A stretch of 64,000 nucleotides of DNA, taken from positions 62,001 through 126,000 of the forward strand of contig VCJN01001730.1 in assembly GCA_006384855.1 (NCBI GenBank), given 5' to 3'. Made by a program: the position numbers and the translations under genes. The notes below the pieces were generated by a model, which ran no database searches, was not told the DNA's origin, and saw nothing but the letters and a program-made list of their open reading frames with translations. The DNA comes from Tetraselmis striata (taxonomy: Eukaryota; Chlorophyta; Chlorodendrophyceae; Chlorodendrales; Chlorodendraceae). Shown one piece after another: positions 1 through 12,900 of the stretch; positions within the stretch are counted from its first letter, which is position 1; every line of letters starts with the position of its first letter.

Positions 1-1809
1 GTTGGCGCCGATGATGGTGGAGGCGACGTAAAAGCGGCTCTTGCAGAACGCGAGCGCGAGCTGCGCCAGCGTGAGCCCCGCGGCCTTGGCGATGGCGGCG
101 TAGCGCTCCGCCGCGGCGCGGTTCTGCGCGCAGTGGTAGCGCGGCTGGAAGCCGGGGAACTGCACGTGGCGGCTGCCGGCCGGCGGCGGCCCCGCCTCGA
201 GGTACTTGTCGGTGAACATGCCGCCCGCGAGCGCGCCGTACACCATCAGCCCGACGTTGTAGTGCGTCGCCGCCTCCGCCAGCTCCGCCTCGAAGCGGCG
301 GTCGCCCAGCCCAAAGTCGTTCTGGATGGACACCGGCGGCGGCAGCTCCAAGCGCGCCGCCAGCTCGCAGAACTGGCACACGCCAAAGGTGGTCTCGTTG
401 GACAGACCCCAGGCGCGAATCTGCATGGTCGTCGTCACGGGGCGTACGCGGCCGTCAGTGCCGGCGTTTCCTATGTGGAGTGTTGTACACAGATCTCGGG
501 AAATGATGCGCGCTGCTGATGGCGAAGAAGACGACTCGTATTTCACACACGGCACCCAGGAATGCGGAACGTCTCACATGGTTTCGGAGCATTTCGGATG
601 TTTTGCGGCGAAAGTGCTCCGAAACCATATCAAGAGCGGCGCTCCCGTGCTCCGAAACCACAGCAATTAACTCGGCGGGGCGTAGGGCATGAGTAGCAGC
701 AACATCAATAACATAATCACAGTAATACAGTGTAAAGATACAATAGGCCACAAATCTTTTGACCTGCTGCCACGGACAAAAGCCACGGAAAAGCGCGCGG
801 TGCTCGAGGCAAGAAGGCGCGGAAATGCGAGCGGCCACGCGGGTTCCGCTGAATGCACGCCAGCGCAGGCTGGGTCAAAGCAGGGAGGTAAGTGACCCGC
901 ATGACCCATAAACACTTAAATTGGGCAGTGGATCCTGGCGTTTGGGGGATACTAGAGGGACCTGGAGTCAACGGGGTAGAGAGTGCGGGGGGGGGGGGGG
1001 GGGGGGGAGCGGGAATCGTCCGCAATCGTCCGCCCAGGAAGGGGGGGTGATGGGCCTATGTAATAGCAACATGGGGCTGCGCAGCAACGGGGTCACACAT
1101 GGCGACGCTGCGCCCAGGGAGATGGGTGGCATTGGGCAGAGCACCCCCGCATGAGGTAGGTGGCTGCGCCGGCTGCCGCGCCCGGAGCATAGCGGGCATC
1201 GGCACTCGTCCCAGTGTGTGTGTATGTTGCCATGCCGCATGTTATTAGGTGACTGCGGTGTCGCTTCTGTGACAGTTGACCCCCCCCCCCCCCCCTTTGA
1301 CCGCCCTCCACCTTCCTGACTTCCTGACCAGCGCATCTGAAACGGTATAGCGCACTGCGATACTAAGAGAGTATCTCAACGTGGGTGGCGGAGCACAAAC
1401 ATGCTGACGCCTCTCAGAGTGGCTGCGCAATACGCGATGGGGTGCGGAAGACATGGGAGGCAAGGGAGAGGCGGTTGCCGCAATGAGAGTGGGAATAGGG
1501 TCGATGGGGTCTCTCTGCGGTGCACCCCGCACCCGCAGGCAGCTACAAATACATAAATACATAGCGAGGCCGGGCGCGGTACTGAGGGCGCTGCGAATGA
1601 GACGCTGCCATCTCTGCCAGGGGTCAGATGTGGGCGCGGCCAGTACAAAGCCAGAGCGGACGTTCGGATTGGTTGCATGCTCCCCCAATTGGAGGGTGAC
1701 GGTGAGGGTGACATGTGCATTGGCAGCCGAAGAAAGTGCGGTGGTGCCCTGAAACCACCCTAAGATTAAGGCAACTTTGCCCTCTCCCCCTCCCCCCCCC
1801 CCCCCCCCC

Positions 1810-1843
<34 letters not shown>

Positions 1844-2114
1844 TCAAGCAGTTTTAACGCCTTCTTGCCTCACACACCGCAAGCCTTTCCGTGGCTTTCG
1901 TCGGCGGGGGATCAGCAAATTCGTGGCCTAGTGTATTGTGACAGTATATTCTTGTGATTATATTACTAATGCTGCTACAACTGATGCACTACGCCTCGTC
2001 GAGGTAGGGATATGGTTTCGGAGCACAGGAGCGCCGGTCTCAATATGAGAGGGATAGATCGCCGCACCGCACCGCTACTCCTGTCCCCCCCCCCTCCCCC
2101 TCTCCCCCCGGCCG

Positions 2115-2146
<32 letters not shown>

Positions 2147-3105
2147 CGGCCCGCCCATCCCAGGCCAGACAGTCACCTTGCCTTCCTTGATGAGCTCCGC
2201 CATCGCGCGCAGCTGCTCCTCAAAGCTGTGCGCGTCGCGCATGAGCGCCTTGTCGTAGATGCGCTTGCCGAAGAGCGGCGCGTAGCGGTCGGGCCAGTGG
2301 ATCTGGTACAGGTCCACGTAGGGCGTCTTGAGCCGGCGCAGGCTGCCCTCGATGGCGGCGCGGACGTTGGCGCGGTCCACGCGTGCGGGCGGCGCGCTCG
2401 GGTCGCGCGCCGCCCCGCGGAACTGCGTCACCCAGGAGCGCTCCGAGCCGAAGCCCGTCACCTTGGTCGCCAGCACAATCTTGTCGCGGCAGCCGCGCGC
2501 CTCCAGCCAATTGCCCACGATCTTCTCTGTCAGGCCGCACGTCTCCGGCTTGGGCGGCACCTGCATGCAGGCCCGCGCAGCAGCGGCCGCTCAGCCCCCC
2601 CCCCCCCCCCCCCCCTCCTTCCCCCGCCTGGGCCTTTCGCCGCCGACAGCGCGGAGCCTGCCACCAACATGCCCCGGAGCCGGCGGCCGCCTCACCGGGT
2701 ACATCTCCGCCTGCGTTCACAGCAACCAAAGGACAGTCCACATTAGTACACATGTGCGCGGGAGTAGCTCGGCATGCTTCGGACACCGAAAGCACGCAGT
2801 CAACAGAGCGATGGATTGCCCACCCACCACGTCGAAGAAGTTGACGCCCGCCTCCAGAGCGGCATCCATCACCTTGAACGCGTGCTCCTCGCTGCACTGC
2901 TCGCCAAAAGTCACTGCGCGGCGGCGGGGGAAGGGGGGGCGGGGATGAGTGGGCGGTGGGTGGAGGCGGCGGAGTCGGTCAAACAAGGGACAGAGGGAGT
3001 GCGGTGCGCGTAGGAGTGGCGGGCAGGTGGGGGCAGGGGCGCACTTGTGCCCAGGCACACTTCGGACACCTCCAGCGAGCTGCTGCCTAGCTTGACGTAC
3101 TTCAT
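1..3105 (-). CDS. Tas-like aldo/keto reductase (partial, C-terminus beyond window)
   Basis: NADPH-dependent aldo/keto reductase closest in my memory to bacterial Tas. Exons on the minus strand: 3105-3045, 2913-2828, 2710-2696, 2560-2177 and 420-1. Joined, they read through without a stop: the first phase-1 junction restores LGTMTFGEQ, and the third exon is only 15 nt (AEMYP), giving the Tas-type string AEMYPVPPKPETCGLTE. The catalytic tetrad is visible: Asp and Tyr in FFDVAEMYP, Lys in LATKV, His in LYQIHWPDR. The last exon carries WGLSNETTFGV and ends in VASTIIGAN at the window edge, so roughly the final helices are missing. The start is the ATG at 3105, matching the family N-terminus (MKYVKLGSSSLEVS). 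The last intron (2176-421) is about 1.76 kb and holds a CT microsatellite and C/G homopolymers. The family is certain; the substrate cannot be told from sequence. Confidence 0.93.
1786..1842. repeat. Poly-C run followed by (CT)n microsatellite
   Basis: A cytosine homopolymer runs directly into about 15 CT dinucleotides. It lies inside the large last intron of the aldo/keto reductase gene. Reading frames through it (Arg-Glu or Ser-Leu repeats) are artefacts. Confidence 0.9.
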
Positions 3106-5746
3106 CGTGGCGCGGCCAACTGCGCGGGCCCGCGGGCAATAGGGTCGGCAGCATCAGCAACAACCGCACCGGCGGCAGCGTCAGGAGCGGCAGTGGCCGC
3201 GAGCTGTCGGCTGTCGGCTGAGGGCTTGCGGGCGGGCAGGCGACGTGAGAGGGGAGCCGCTACCTTTCGCAGTGGAGACGCAGCAGAAGGTGCAGAATTT
3301 TGGTCGCAACTGGCAGATCTGTGCGATATGCTGGGGGTGGCCAGACTGAACAGACGACGGTGCTGGCGGGGAGGGATGGAAACTGGTGGCCGCCAGACTG
3401 GTCGCATCGTTGATTGGGATCGGCGCCGCAATTGCGTCGTCCTGTCGCGGATATTAGCGCCATCGTCTCCCGCCGCCGGGCGCGCGCCGCGCGTCGACGA
3501 ATCATCGAAACAAAAGGGCGCACCCGGCAGGCAGCACAGTACATACTACCAGTGGTTTCGGATGCGGGCCGCTTTTTGTTAGAGATTTAGGCAGCTTTCG
3601 CTGTCTTGTTTCCCTTTTATTAGTATACTGCTTTTAGTTAGCGGTGGACATACTTGCCTTTTTATAATTCTCACTACCAGTGATTTCGGGTTCGGTGATT
3701 CCTGTTTAATAATAATAATTTCACACCAGTGCCCGACTGCGTCGGGACCCGTACGTCCGTACAGGTACCGCAATACCGACGGTAATAGTAAAGTAAAGTT
3801 TGCCCCGAGACATCGGCCAAAGCCGCCCCAGCACTTGACCGCCTCTTGCGCCAACTGCAGTCGTAGGTCTGGCATAGCCCGTAGAGTGTGGCCTCATTCG
3901 AACCCCGAAGGACTTTTTATGATGCATAAACCGGATATACCCAGGACACGCCGGGACGACGTTACCGATGCTGTAGTGTTGCCGTTGCGGCGCGCGCGTA
4001 GTAACGCGGTGGCCCGCAATAAACGCACGCCCCGCCAGGAAAACCATTTTATTTCGATGCAACGTGCTACCAGGAGCGACGTGCTACTAGGAGTAGTCGT
4101 CTACTGGTGCCACTGCTGATGGCGTATGGATCATCGGCCGATACTACCTAATGCTACGCTATGGTAGGCTGCCTACTCTTGACTATGCCTACTGTTAATT
4201 TCTCTATATATATGGTGCAGGTACGGGTAATGGTGTAATGCAATGAAAAAACCGCATCAGCACATTCTACGGGTTCCACTCTAGCAGTCTAGCTAGCTAC
4301 CTAATCGTGGGAGGCAGTGATGATGCCCGCCTTACAAACCACCCTCAGCGCCACGGCACTCTATATATGCTGTAGTATGACATCTGTTTCTGCTCTCTAA
4401 CAAACAACAATATTATCTAGATTAGACTGCTTTCGCCGGCAATTGTGCTCCTCCCCCCTGGCGATAGATGCTCACCGTCCCGCATCCTCTGCTTGGTGAC
4501 AGCGCATCATCAAGTGCGGTAATATGTACCATAGGAGCAGGAAGCGTCAATGGAGCCAACAATAGAAAGCAGCAGCCAGCAAAGGCCGCCGCCCCAGTTC
4601 ATGCAGAAATGCGCAAGTTTAAATATGATAGTCTTACCCGAATTCGCATACACAGCATACACATCTCGTGGGGTTACGTGCACACATCACGTCACGCACC
4701 ATGGCACTCGCACCTCCCGTACTTGCCAATCATTATCCGCGTCATCATAATACGCCAGCAAAATAACCGCAACATCATGACATACCGTTGTGTCTTGCGC
4801 TTGCTGCATGACTTTCTGGAATCGTGGCAAGATGGCAGCGTGTATGATGTGAAGAGCGTTTTGCGGTAACTGCTGTACGTACACCCTTATTACACCTTGG
4901 CCATAGGCAGACATGCTACAGCAGCAGGATGAGTACATGACGTTGGCAGGGGCTAAAACAATTAGTATGTTGTACCTATGATGGGACGTGGCAGCACCCA
5001 CAAGTTTTACATTCATTGCTAGCGTCAGCACTCTGGTCATCGGCACGGTTTTTTGAAGAGGTGATGAGGCAATTACTTGGCAGCCGGACAGGAAGGGCGC
5101 TTTCAGGGGTGTGTAGGAGATGTGCTGCCAGTGAGTGGCAGTGCTGTCTGTGAAGACGCCGCTGCACTCCCCGGAGTGCGTGGGCGGAAAATGCTACAAA
5201 AACTGGCTGTTGTGAGGAACTGCCCTGGCTGCCCCCCGGTTTCTACCAGACGATTCATTTCTAGACAGCCCCGGGTGTGGTCCCGGATCTGCTGGCAGTT
5301 GGGATCCCTCACCGTCCTACCTGCCACTTAGGAATCATTTGTAACAACATCTTCTACCAAATTCTTGATCTTCTCTTGCCTCATCCTTTGTCTGCATGAA
5401 ACCAGTGTGGCCATGGCCGGCAAGCCACCACCAAACATGCCACCCTACCTCCTCGACTACTCACATGTCATCCTCATGACTACGCATTACAAGATTTAAC
5501 CACCATAGTACACAATGCAGCATCAGCATGAGCATATGTACCTGGAGGTGCTGCACATCAGTGATTGTCATGCGCATATTTTCTCCATTCACATGCTGCA
5601 AAGGACAGGCGGCGTGCGCTGCAATTTGCTTGCGAATATGCATATTGTGTGGGCAATGCACTTACTTACAGCCACCAGATGCATCCCCGGGTCACGTTGG
5701 TGAGCGTGCAGGTGAGCTCGCAGGCAGCACAGCGAGCACGGTTCGT
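3106..5746. other. Intergenic stretch, no gene recognised
   Basis: Apart from the SINE-like repeat at 3780-3965 I see no conserved protein or RNA here. Short open frames in 4.4-5.3 kb show no recognisable motif or splice logic. A TGTAA on the minus strand (5670-5666) is a likely poly(A) signal for the gene ending at 5747. Confidence 0.6.
3780..3965 (+). repeat. tRNA-derived SINE candidate, copy 1
   Basis: This segment matches 23530-23710 over most of its length, and its first 30 bases also match 34380-34412 in inverted orientation. It contains a polymerase III box A-like string TGGCATAGCCCG at 3870-3881 and a box B-like string CATTCGAACCC at 3895-3905, in tRNA order though closer together than in a normal tRNA. 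No tRNA cloverleaf can be drawn, so I call it a SINE-like dispersed repeat and not a tRNA gene. Confidence 0.5.
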
Positions 5747-7476
5747 CTATCGCTTTCTGACAGCCTTCACCCACTCATTCTTGGATCTCAGAAAGTCCCC
5801 GGGCAGCGTCAAGATGGGGCCATCCGCACTTGACATCTGCAAAGGTCGATGCCGCGCGGTTAGATGAGAATACACCGCTGTGGCACCCATCCATGCTCAT
5901 CCATGCTTAGACATTCAGCATGACCACAAAGCACTTCTGGTCCTATAATTACCTCATGCACCCTGGGTATCAGGATATGGAGCGGGGAGTACGAGTACAC
6001 TGTGCACGCGTGGTAGTTACCTTGGTGCTAATCTTGATCTTCTTCATGCGCACGTACTCCGTATTCATATCAGCACAGCAGCTGTTCAGCGCCCCGGCTG
6101 CCGCTGGGTCCCCGGGTTTGGCCTCCAGAACTCGGTTGAACATCTTGCATGCCTCCTCCAGCTCAAACACCTGACATTGACAACAGTCCAGCAGTACCCA
6201 TCGATCAGCAATGTCCCCACTAGGCCGACATGCACACCATGGGCAGTGCCGCATCAACATGACAACTGGAAGGGACTGGGATGTGTTCTTGTATCAAGGG
6301 CAGTCCCACCTTCTTGAAGGGATCTGTGATCCCGGCCGCATTCTGCTTGTACTTGTGGCCCAAAGCCATCGCATCACGAACCTTCCAGGGCTTCAGCTTC
6401 TTCATATGCCAATTCGGATCTTCCTCTTTCGAAATCACTCCCTGTGAGAAGGCGCGGCATTCACACCTACCAAACCCATGACTGAAATCCGCACTTACAC
6501 AGCACCGATAACCCTGGAAACTGAGGAAACATGCCCCTGCATGCTAACAGGCTTCGTTCACGCTGCCTAAATGAATAGATGTGGAGGGGATTGGGGTAGT
6601 TCGATGCCATCTTTGCGTATTGATTGGCAGCATTCCGACCTTCTTCTCAAGCTCCCTCCATCGCTGCGATTCCGAGGGCGACGCCTTGGTCGCAGAGTCC
6701 AACGGCATAGCCTTCAGGCGCTGAGCCTCCTCCTTCTTCCGCTTGATGTCCTCTGGACAGTGGCGTTCGGGTATTGCCTTAGATCAGGATTCAACCGGGG
6801 TAGCGATGCTGCCGCTGCCCACCCAAACCCGACAATAATCCAAAGCTTTCCTTCGCAGGGTTGATAATTGACAACATTGCTGCCTGCGACGCATCCTCCT
6901 CCCGCATGCGACCGCACAGCCGCGCAAGCCTAGCGCGTGGCGCACATACCCCTGAGTTCCTCATTTGTTATATTGATGTAGCGGTTCCACTCCCGCCTGA
7001 GCGTGTTGTTGTTGTCCGACTGACCCTGCTCCGCCCCTGCAACACAATAGTAAATGAGGTTGGCTGCTTTCTGGTGCTTGCCCTTCTTCTCCAGCTTCTT
7101 GCAAATCTCCATGACCTCCTTGCGCTCCTGGGAAAGCACCACAGCCCCCCGGCGTCACTGCCTGCCCAATGTAGGTCGCTACACGACAACCGCAGTAAAG
7201 GAGAAAATGTACGCCCAGCAAAATGCCAGACAGTTGCCGACTGCTTGCATGCAGTGCTCGTCACGCAGCAGCCATAGGGGACTGCTGCCCTACCGCATGC
7301 GGTTATCGAGCAAACAATCGCGAGGGCAGCAAAACAACCTCCTCCGCCAACGTCCCCTTTACACGCCCGCCATTCATGAGCTGCAACCACTTCATTGGCA
7401 CGCCGTCCTCGTCGTGGGTCAGGCTGCTCATGCGGATTTTGCCAGCCTCGCCGGCTAAGCCCTCTCCGCCCGGCAT
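5747..7476 (-). CDS. Conserved-looking hypothetical protein, six exons
   Basis: Exons on the minus strand: 7476-7339, 7127-6950, 6752-6640, 6441-6310, 6170-6021 and 5836-5747. All introns are GT-AG and phases match (one phase-1 junction, the rest phase 0), giving a 266-residue protein that ends ...WVKAVRKR. The protein is hydrophilic and rich in Lys and Glu: MPGGEGLAGEAGKIRM at the N-terminus, a charged helix EICKKLEKKGKHQKAA, then KRKKEEAQRLKAM, a Trp/Lys-rich stretch PNWHMKKLKPWKVRDAM and a helix FELEEACKMFNRVLEAKPGD that resembles one half of a TPR but does not repeat. There is no signal peptide or membrane segment. A TGTAA signal lies 77 nt past the stop. I do not recognise the family. 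The start is the first in-frame ATG; an upstream exon is not excluded. Confidence 0.62.
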
Positions 7477-8158
7477 GGCCGCGCCCTTCAGATGTAGGCT
7501 GCGTAAGCTGTCTTCAACTCTTCGGCCACTGAGACCTGATACCTTATTATGCCCGCTGGACGAAATCTGCTGCACTTTCGCTGTCCCGGGTTTCGTCCCG
7601 TTGCGCGAGGGATTGTGTGAAAACGAGTTACTGGCGATGTAGGACGACTCCCCGCGCGGCGAAATGCGAGCGCTGAATTTGCTCCTCGAACGAATATATG
7701 CAGCGCAGTTAGACACGTAGGGTCACTCGTGATATGTGCTGCGTGACCTCGAAGCTCGCCAGCTGCCCATGCTGCCCTCCTTGTCGAATTCCCTCAGTAC
7801 GAGTACACCCCAGCACACCGGACCGACGCCGCATGCCGCGCGGGCGGCGCGGCGCGCGGGATCGTCGTCCCGCGCGGTGCAGTTTTGTAAGGCCCGGGCT
7901 TCAATTTTCCGGTGACGCCTGCTGCCGCAATTTGGCGAATGCAATCTCGTATTAAGCCCGTATTCTCTGATGCTTTCATATACACAATACACGGGGGCCT
8001 CGAGAATGTACCTGTAGGATGAGGTTGCATTCACCATATTTGCAACACATCGCTCGGGAAATTTAAAACCCTGGTCGCTGACGTATGATGAAATTCCCAG
8101 CCATGATGTACCTGCTGCTGATGTCATCGTTGGTTCGAATTAAGTACCTGTATGGACA
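7477..8158. other. Intergenic, no gene seen
   Basis: The upstream open frame continues to about 7716 without an ATG. Nothing recognisable occurs between there and the repeat starting near 8160. Confidence 0.5.
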
Positions 8159-8159
8159 C

Positions 8160-9952
8160 TGAGCGGCGCTTCGCGCCGGGGATCTGTGGAGGTGCCCCTA
8201 CCTCTTGGGTTGAGCGTGATGCGGGATGCGGGCCGCTTTTAGCCAGCTTGGAGTGTTGATCTTGTAATACTGTTGTTTCCGGGTAATAATGCTTTTATTA
8301 GCGTTAGATTTGTCAGTAAATGTTTTTTTCGCCAGTAATTTATTTTTCAAAAGAGACGTATTATTTTGTAAAACAGATTTAAAAATCTGCAAGCCGCGTA
8401 AAAGCGGGCCGCTGACTACTGGTGTGCATTACAAAAAGGCCGGTACCCAACCCACCGCTAAAAGTTGTATTACCCCCCCCCCAAAAAAAACAGCACTACA
8501 AGATCAGCAATACAGTACAAGCCGCCTACAGGCGGCCCGCATCCCGCACGAGGCCGCGCAGGTCGGGCCGGTCGTCAGGTCTACGGGGCGGGCACGGCGC
8601 GAATCGCCACGCCCGCCGCCTGTACCGGCACCGGACGCCGGAGGCCGTCGTTCGACCGTCGCCCGTCCGTCGACGGACGCCGGGCCCCGGGTCGGCGGAC
8701 TGCCCCCGCAGCGAGGAGACCCCTTTTTACAGCATCATGTTACAGCATATCCTCGGACCACCGTGTATATAGTCGCTGTATAAATATAGAGGGCGAGTCT
8801 CGCTTGCTGATTCAGCAGTAAAAACGCGCTGCGGCACCGCGTTATTTTGGCGTTTCAGACGAATACATGACGTATCTGGGCTAGAATACACGCGCATCCA
8901 TTCAGAATCTTGCCGTCTTCGGACCAGTGCCTAGAAATCAAACGAGCGAACACTGAACGTATGACGGTTCATTCACGAAGACGCAGCACAGGAGGACGGC
9001 GGACGGAGGACGGAGGACGGACGCCTAAAAATCCGTGATAGAACCGTATTGTAACCGGTATCGATTCTCTCGTATTCCAGGTGATTTCGGACGCGGCTCT
9101 CCTTTTCCTCCGCTCAACCCAAGAGGTAGGGGAATATAGTCGCTAGTCGCTGTATAAATAAAGAGGGCGAGTCTCGCTTGCTGATTCGTTGATGCGTATT
9201 ATTTTGTAAAACAGATTAAATCTGCATGCCGCGTAAAAGCGGGCCGCCGACTACTGGTGTGCATTACAAAAAGGCCGGTATCCAACCCACCGCTAAAAGT
9301 TGTATTACCCAAAAAAAAAAAAAAAAAGCAGCACTGCAAGATCAGCAATACAGTACAAGCCGCCTACAGGCGGCCCGCATCCCGCACGAGGCCGCGCAGG
9401 TCGGGCCGGTCATCAGGTCTACGGGGCGGGCACGCCGCGAATCGCCACGCCCGCCGCCTGTACGAGCACCGGACGCCGGACGCCGCCGTTCGACCGTCGC
9501 CCGTCCGTCGACGGACGCCGGGCCCCGGGTCGGCGGACTGCCCCCGCACCGCGGCGACCCCTTTTTACAGCACCATACTTGGACTACCGTGTGTAGGTAA
9601 GGAATAGTCGCTGAATTTAGTCTCGAATGCTGATTCAGCAATAAAAACGCGCTGCGGTACCGCGTTATTTTGGCGTTTTAGACGAATACATGACGTGCCT
9701 GAGCTAGAATACACGCGCATCCATTCAGAATCTTGCCGTCTTCGGAGGTGTGCCTAGAAATCAAACGAGCACAGATCGAACATATGACGGTTCATACGCG
9801 AAGACGCAGCACAGGAGGACGGCGGACGGAGGACGGACGCCTAAAAATCCGTGATAAAACCGTATTGTAACCGGTATTAATTCTCACGTATTCCAGGCGA
9901 TTTCGGACGCGGCTCTCCTTTTCCTCCGCTCAACCCAAGAGGTAGGGGAAAA
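8160..9952. repeat. Duplicated repeat element with inverted ends
   Basis: Two near-identical copies lie head to tail: about 8359-9132 and 9198-9952. Each starts TATTATTTTGTAAAACAGAT, carries the same 200-bp GC-rich middle, a stem-loop AACGCG...CGCGTT in its 3' half, and ends CGCTCAACCCAAGAGGTAGGGG. The reverse complement of that end lies at 8195-8216, so the block is bounded by inverted repeats. A TATA-like GTATAAATA followed by a shared AGAGGGCGAGTCTCGC string occurs both near 8778 and near 9150. The first 50 bp (8160-8212) also match 24500-24548. No intact protein is encoded; the open frames are identical in both copies only because the DNA is. Probably a non-autonomous mobile element. Confidence 0.7.
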
Positions 9953-12900
9953 TTTAACTACAGTATTCGCAACATCGCGTGACACCCGTGCACCGCCTGC
10001 TCGGTTATTCGAAACGTTGTGACGACCACTACAGCTGCGCCGTCCCGCCACCAACAATGTCCCCGACAAACGCCAAACACACTCTGCAAACGTCCCACGG
10101 CCGCCCCGCTGGTGGCACCGCTGGTGGCCTAGTGCGTGTGCGCTAACGCTGTTAGTCACGGAGCGCGGCAGGATGCTCTCAGCGCTCGCCCATCGCTAGG
10201 TTTCGGCCGGTGCACCGCCGGGTCCGCTAATGTATCGCCGTTCGAGGGTAGTCGCGCGATCTCGCGGTATATCGGTATAAAGTTGGCGTCCCCCGCGTTC
10301 TCATCAACGCGCTTGTCGGCGTGGCACATGAGCCATCTGCCGGGTAAGACAAAAGAAGTGTGGGGGTTTCCACTGCCCATGTGTCCGAGCGGGGCAGCCT
10401 ACGGACGACGGCTATGCGTGGAAGGGGGCGGTACCGTTGCAATGGCAGAAAACGGAAGGCGGTAGACGACGACCTCGTCGCCGCTGATAATGTCAAGCAA
10501 CAAGCGACCATACAAGGGCGGCCCCTCGAGGAAGGACTACCAAGCCGCGGCCAAGGTTACAACAAGCGCTAAAGCCACGGCCGTCATGGAGAGACAAGCG
10601 ACTGCCCATAGTGCTGCCGTGGCCATGAGTACGAGCCTCGCAACGCATGGCATCTTGGCCACTTCACGATCTTGCTTACTCAACATCTCAACTGCCGTGG
10701 CGAACGACGGCGTCCCTATCTCATCGCCCCTAGCTCCGGGTGGGCCCTATACATTCCGTCAGCCATCGAGCGGTTCATCGCTGCCGATATTTTTGTTCGT
10801 AGCCGGAAGTTGCCAGTCTTAACTACGGACGTCAATCTAATATAGGGAGAAAAGTGGACCATGGAGGAGCCGTAGGGCACACCTTTTGCAAAGAGCTTCG
10901 CAATATATGGAGCCATGACTGAAGGTTAGTACCGCAGGGAACTACCGCGGCTTCCCGAGGTGTGAGGTCTAACCACTGGGAACCTCCGCCCCCTGGAGAT
11001 GGTCCGCCACCATTGGTACACTGAGAATGCGAAGGAGCGCTACATCGTTATTACCAACGGGGTCTTCATGGGTGCTTGCGTGGCCGAAGAGAACCGGACT
11101 ACGATCCCAAAGGCCCCCATTCCCTCGAGGTCTTTCTCACTCATCGCGAGAGAATCGCTTGCTATGTCGCGACATTGCTTGCGATGGGCTGCAGTAGGGG
11201 TGAAAGGGGAACTGAGAGAAGACCATGAGGAATGGCACCAATGAACGCCGACGGCGAGGGCTTGGTGACTAAGAGTTATGCGTGTTGCGCCTCAACAACA
11301 TGCGGCAGGTCGGCAGACAACCGAGCCCTCCCCGCCCCACACGTGATTATCGTCTCATGCGACTCCCTGGATGCAAGATGATGATGCAAGCCACATGCAT
11401 GCGCCGATATTCATGATACGGATAGCAAACGCTTGTCGTGGCAGTATCAATGCAACAATAAGGGTAGGATGAATGTTGATATGACATCACATTATGTCAA
11501 ACATGTCATGCACCATGCTCTAGACCATCCGCCACCGCGCAAGACGCATCCTTGTTAGCATGCCGTGGTGCTGCGCGACGGCGTTGGCACGCACATCTGG
11601 TTTAATGTCATGATAGAGTACATCCGCTTGGGGGTTCGAGGTGATGCTACGTGCGCCAACCTCAACTGCTATTTGTCTGCAAGGGAGGGCCTCAGCATCA
11701 ATTTAAATTGAAATTGGAATTGATTACAACGCGCTAGCATGCTGCTCTCCACCGTTCAGACTGAGTTGTTCTTAAGGCATGCAATATCTAACCACATTAG
11801 AGAACACATATAGTGTAATTACTACAGCTCAAGGTCCCGACCATTCTCTTTCATTTCCAAACCCCGACTCCTTCCATCACGTGATTAGTAGCTGTGTCAT
11901 TTTCCGGATTAATACGGACGACATTCGCCAGTATGCGCCTACGAGCGAATACCGCAAATTGGCGGTACGGGGATTACAAATGAAGTACTCGCCCCGCCCC
12001 CGGAAAGGTTATCATATACATCGGGAATGCACCAGCACAACGCAATTCTCGGTCGTTATGATGCGTCTTGGCTCTACGCCACCATCGCTGGAATATTCCG
12101 CAAGTCGCGGCGCTGATCGCCACACCGCGCAGATTGTGGCGGTCCGCCGGCCTCGGCCGCGGTCCGCCAATGCTCCCGCGATCTCTCCCGCCCGAGCTCT
12201 TGCGGTAGAATCTCCAAGGTGAGCTAGAGTGGGAAAGGAGGGCATCAGCCCCCCCCCCCTCCCCCCCCCCCCTCCCCCCCCCCCCTCCCCCCCCGTCCCC
12301 CCCCCCCCGTCCGCGTGTCATCGCTCCGTGGTCGGCAAGCCGGTCCTACATGCATGTGCGCCCCTCGCCTCCGCAGCTCGCCTCGTCGATGTAGCCGCCC
12401 GTCTAGGGTCAGACCGAGGTGGCCGCCAGCTGACCCCTCCCGCTGCATGGCTGCGACTCCCTCAGGGCATTCCGGCTCCTATCTCCTAGCCCCCGCCCGA
12501 CTCGCTGCCATGCCCGGCCTCTCGACCCCGAGCGCCCGCCCCGCCGTTAAATGCCGGGCTCCCGTCTCCTTGCGCTCCCCGCCCTTGCCCATTCTCACGG
12601 GGCGGCTGAGGGTTTCGTCCCGGGTGTTCCAAACGGGTCGGCCGCAGGGCGCCGCCGAATAACCCTAGGCTGGACTAGGCCGGGATTCATTCGAGTGATT
12701 CCCAACATGTGGAACACATACGGGTGGGGGGTACGCCAGATCTTGTGCATGTTGGCCACGTGTCGTACCGAGGTAGTACGAAAACACGATTTTATTTCGA
12801 TTAGTCCTCGCGAGTAGGCTGCCCCCGCCGTCCGTGTCGTACAAACCCCCCTCCCCACCCGTGGGCGGATTTCAGAGAGGCCGACGCCATACCGAGGTCG

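Noticed and set aside
1245..1847. Reading frame with Arg-Glu repeats and poly-Gly
   Set aside because: It is the translation of a CT/GA microsatellite plus a C/G homopolymer inside an intron.
8289..9641. Basic, Arg-rich frames duplicated at 8.3 and 9.2 kb
   Set aside because: Conserved only because the underlying DNA repeat is duplicated; frameshifting A/C runs differ between the copies.
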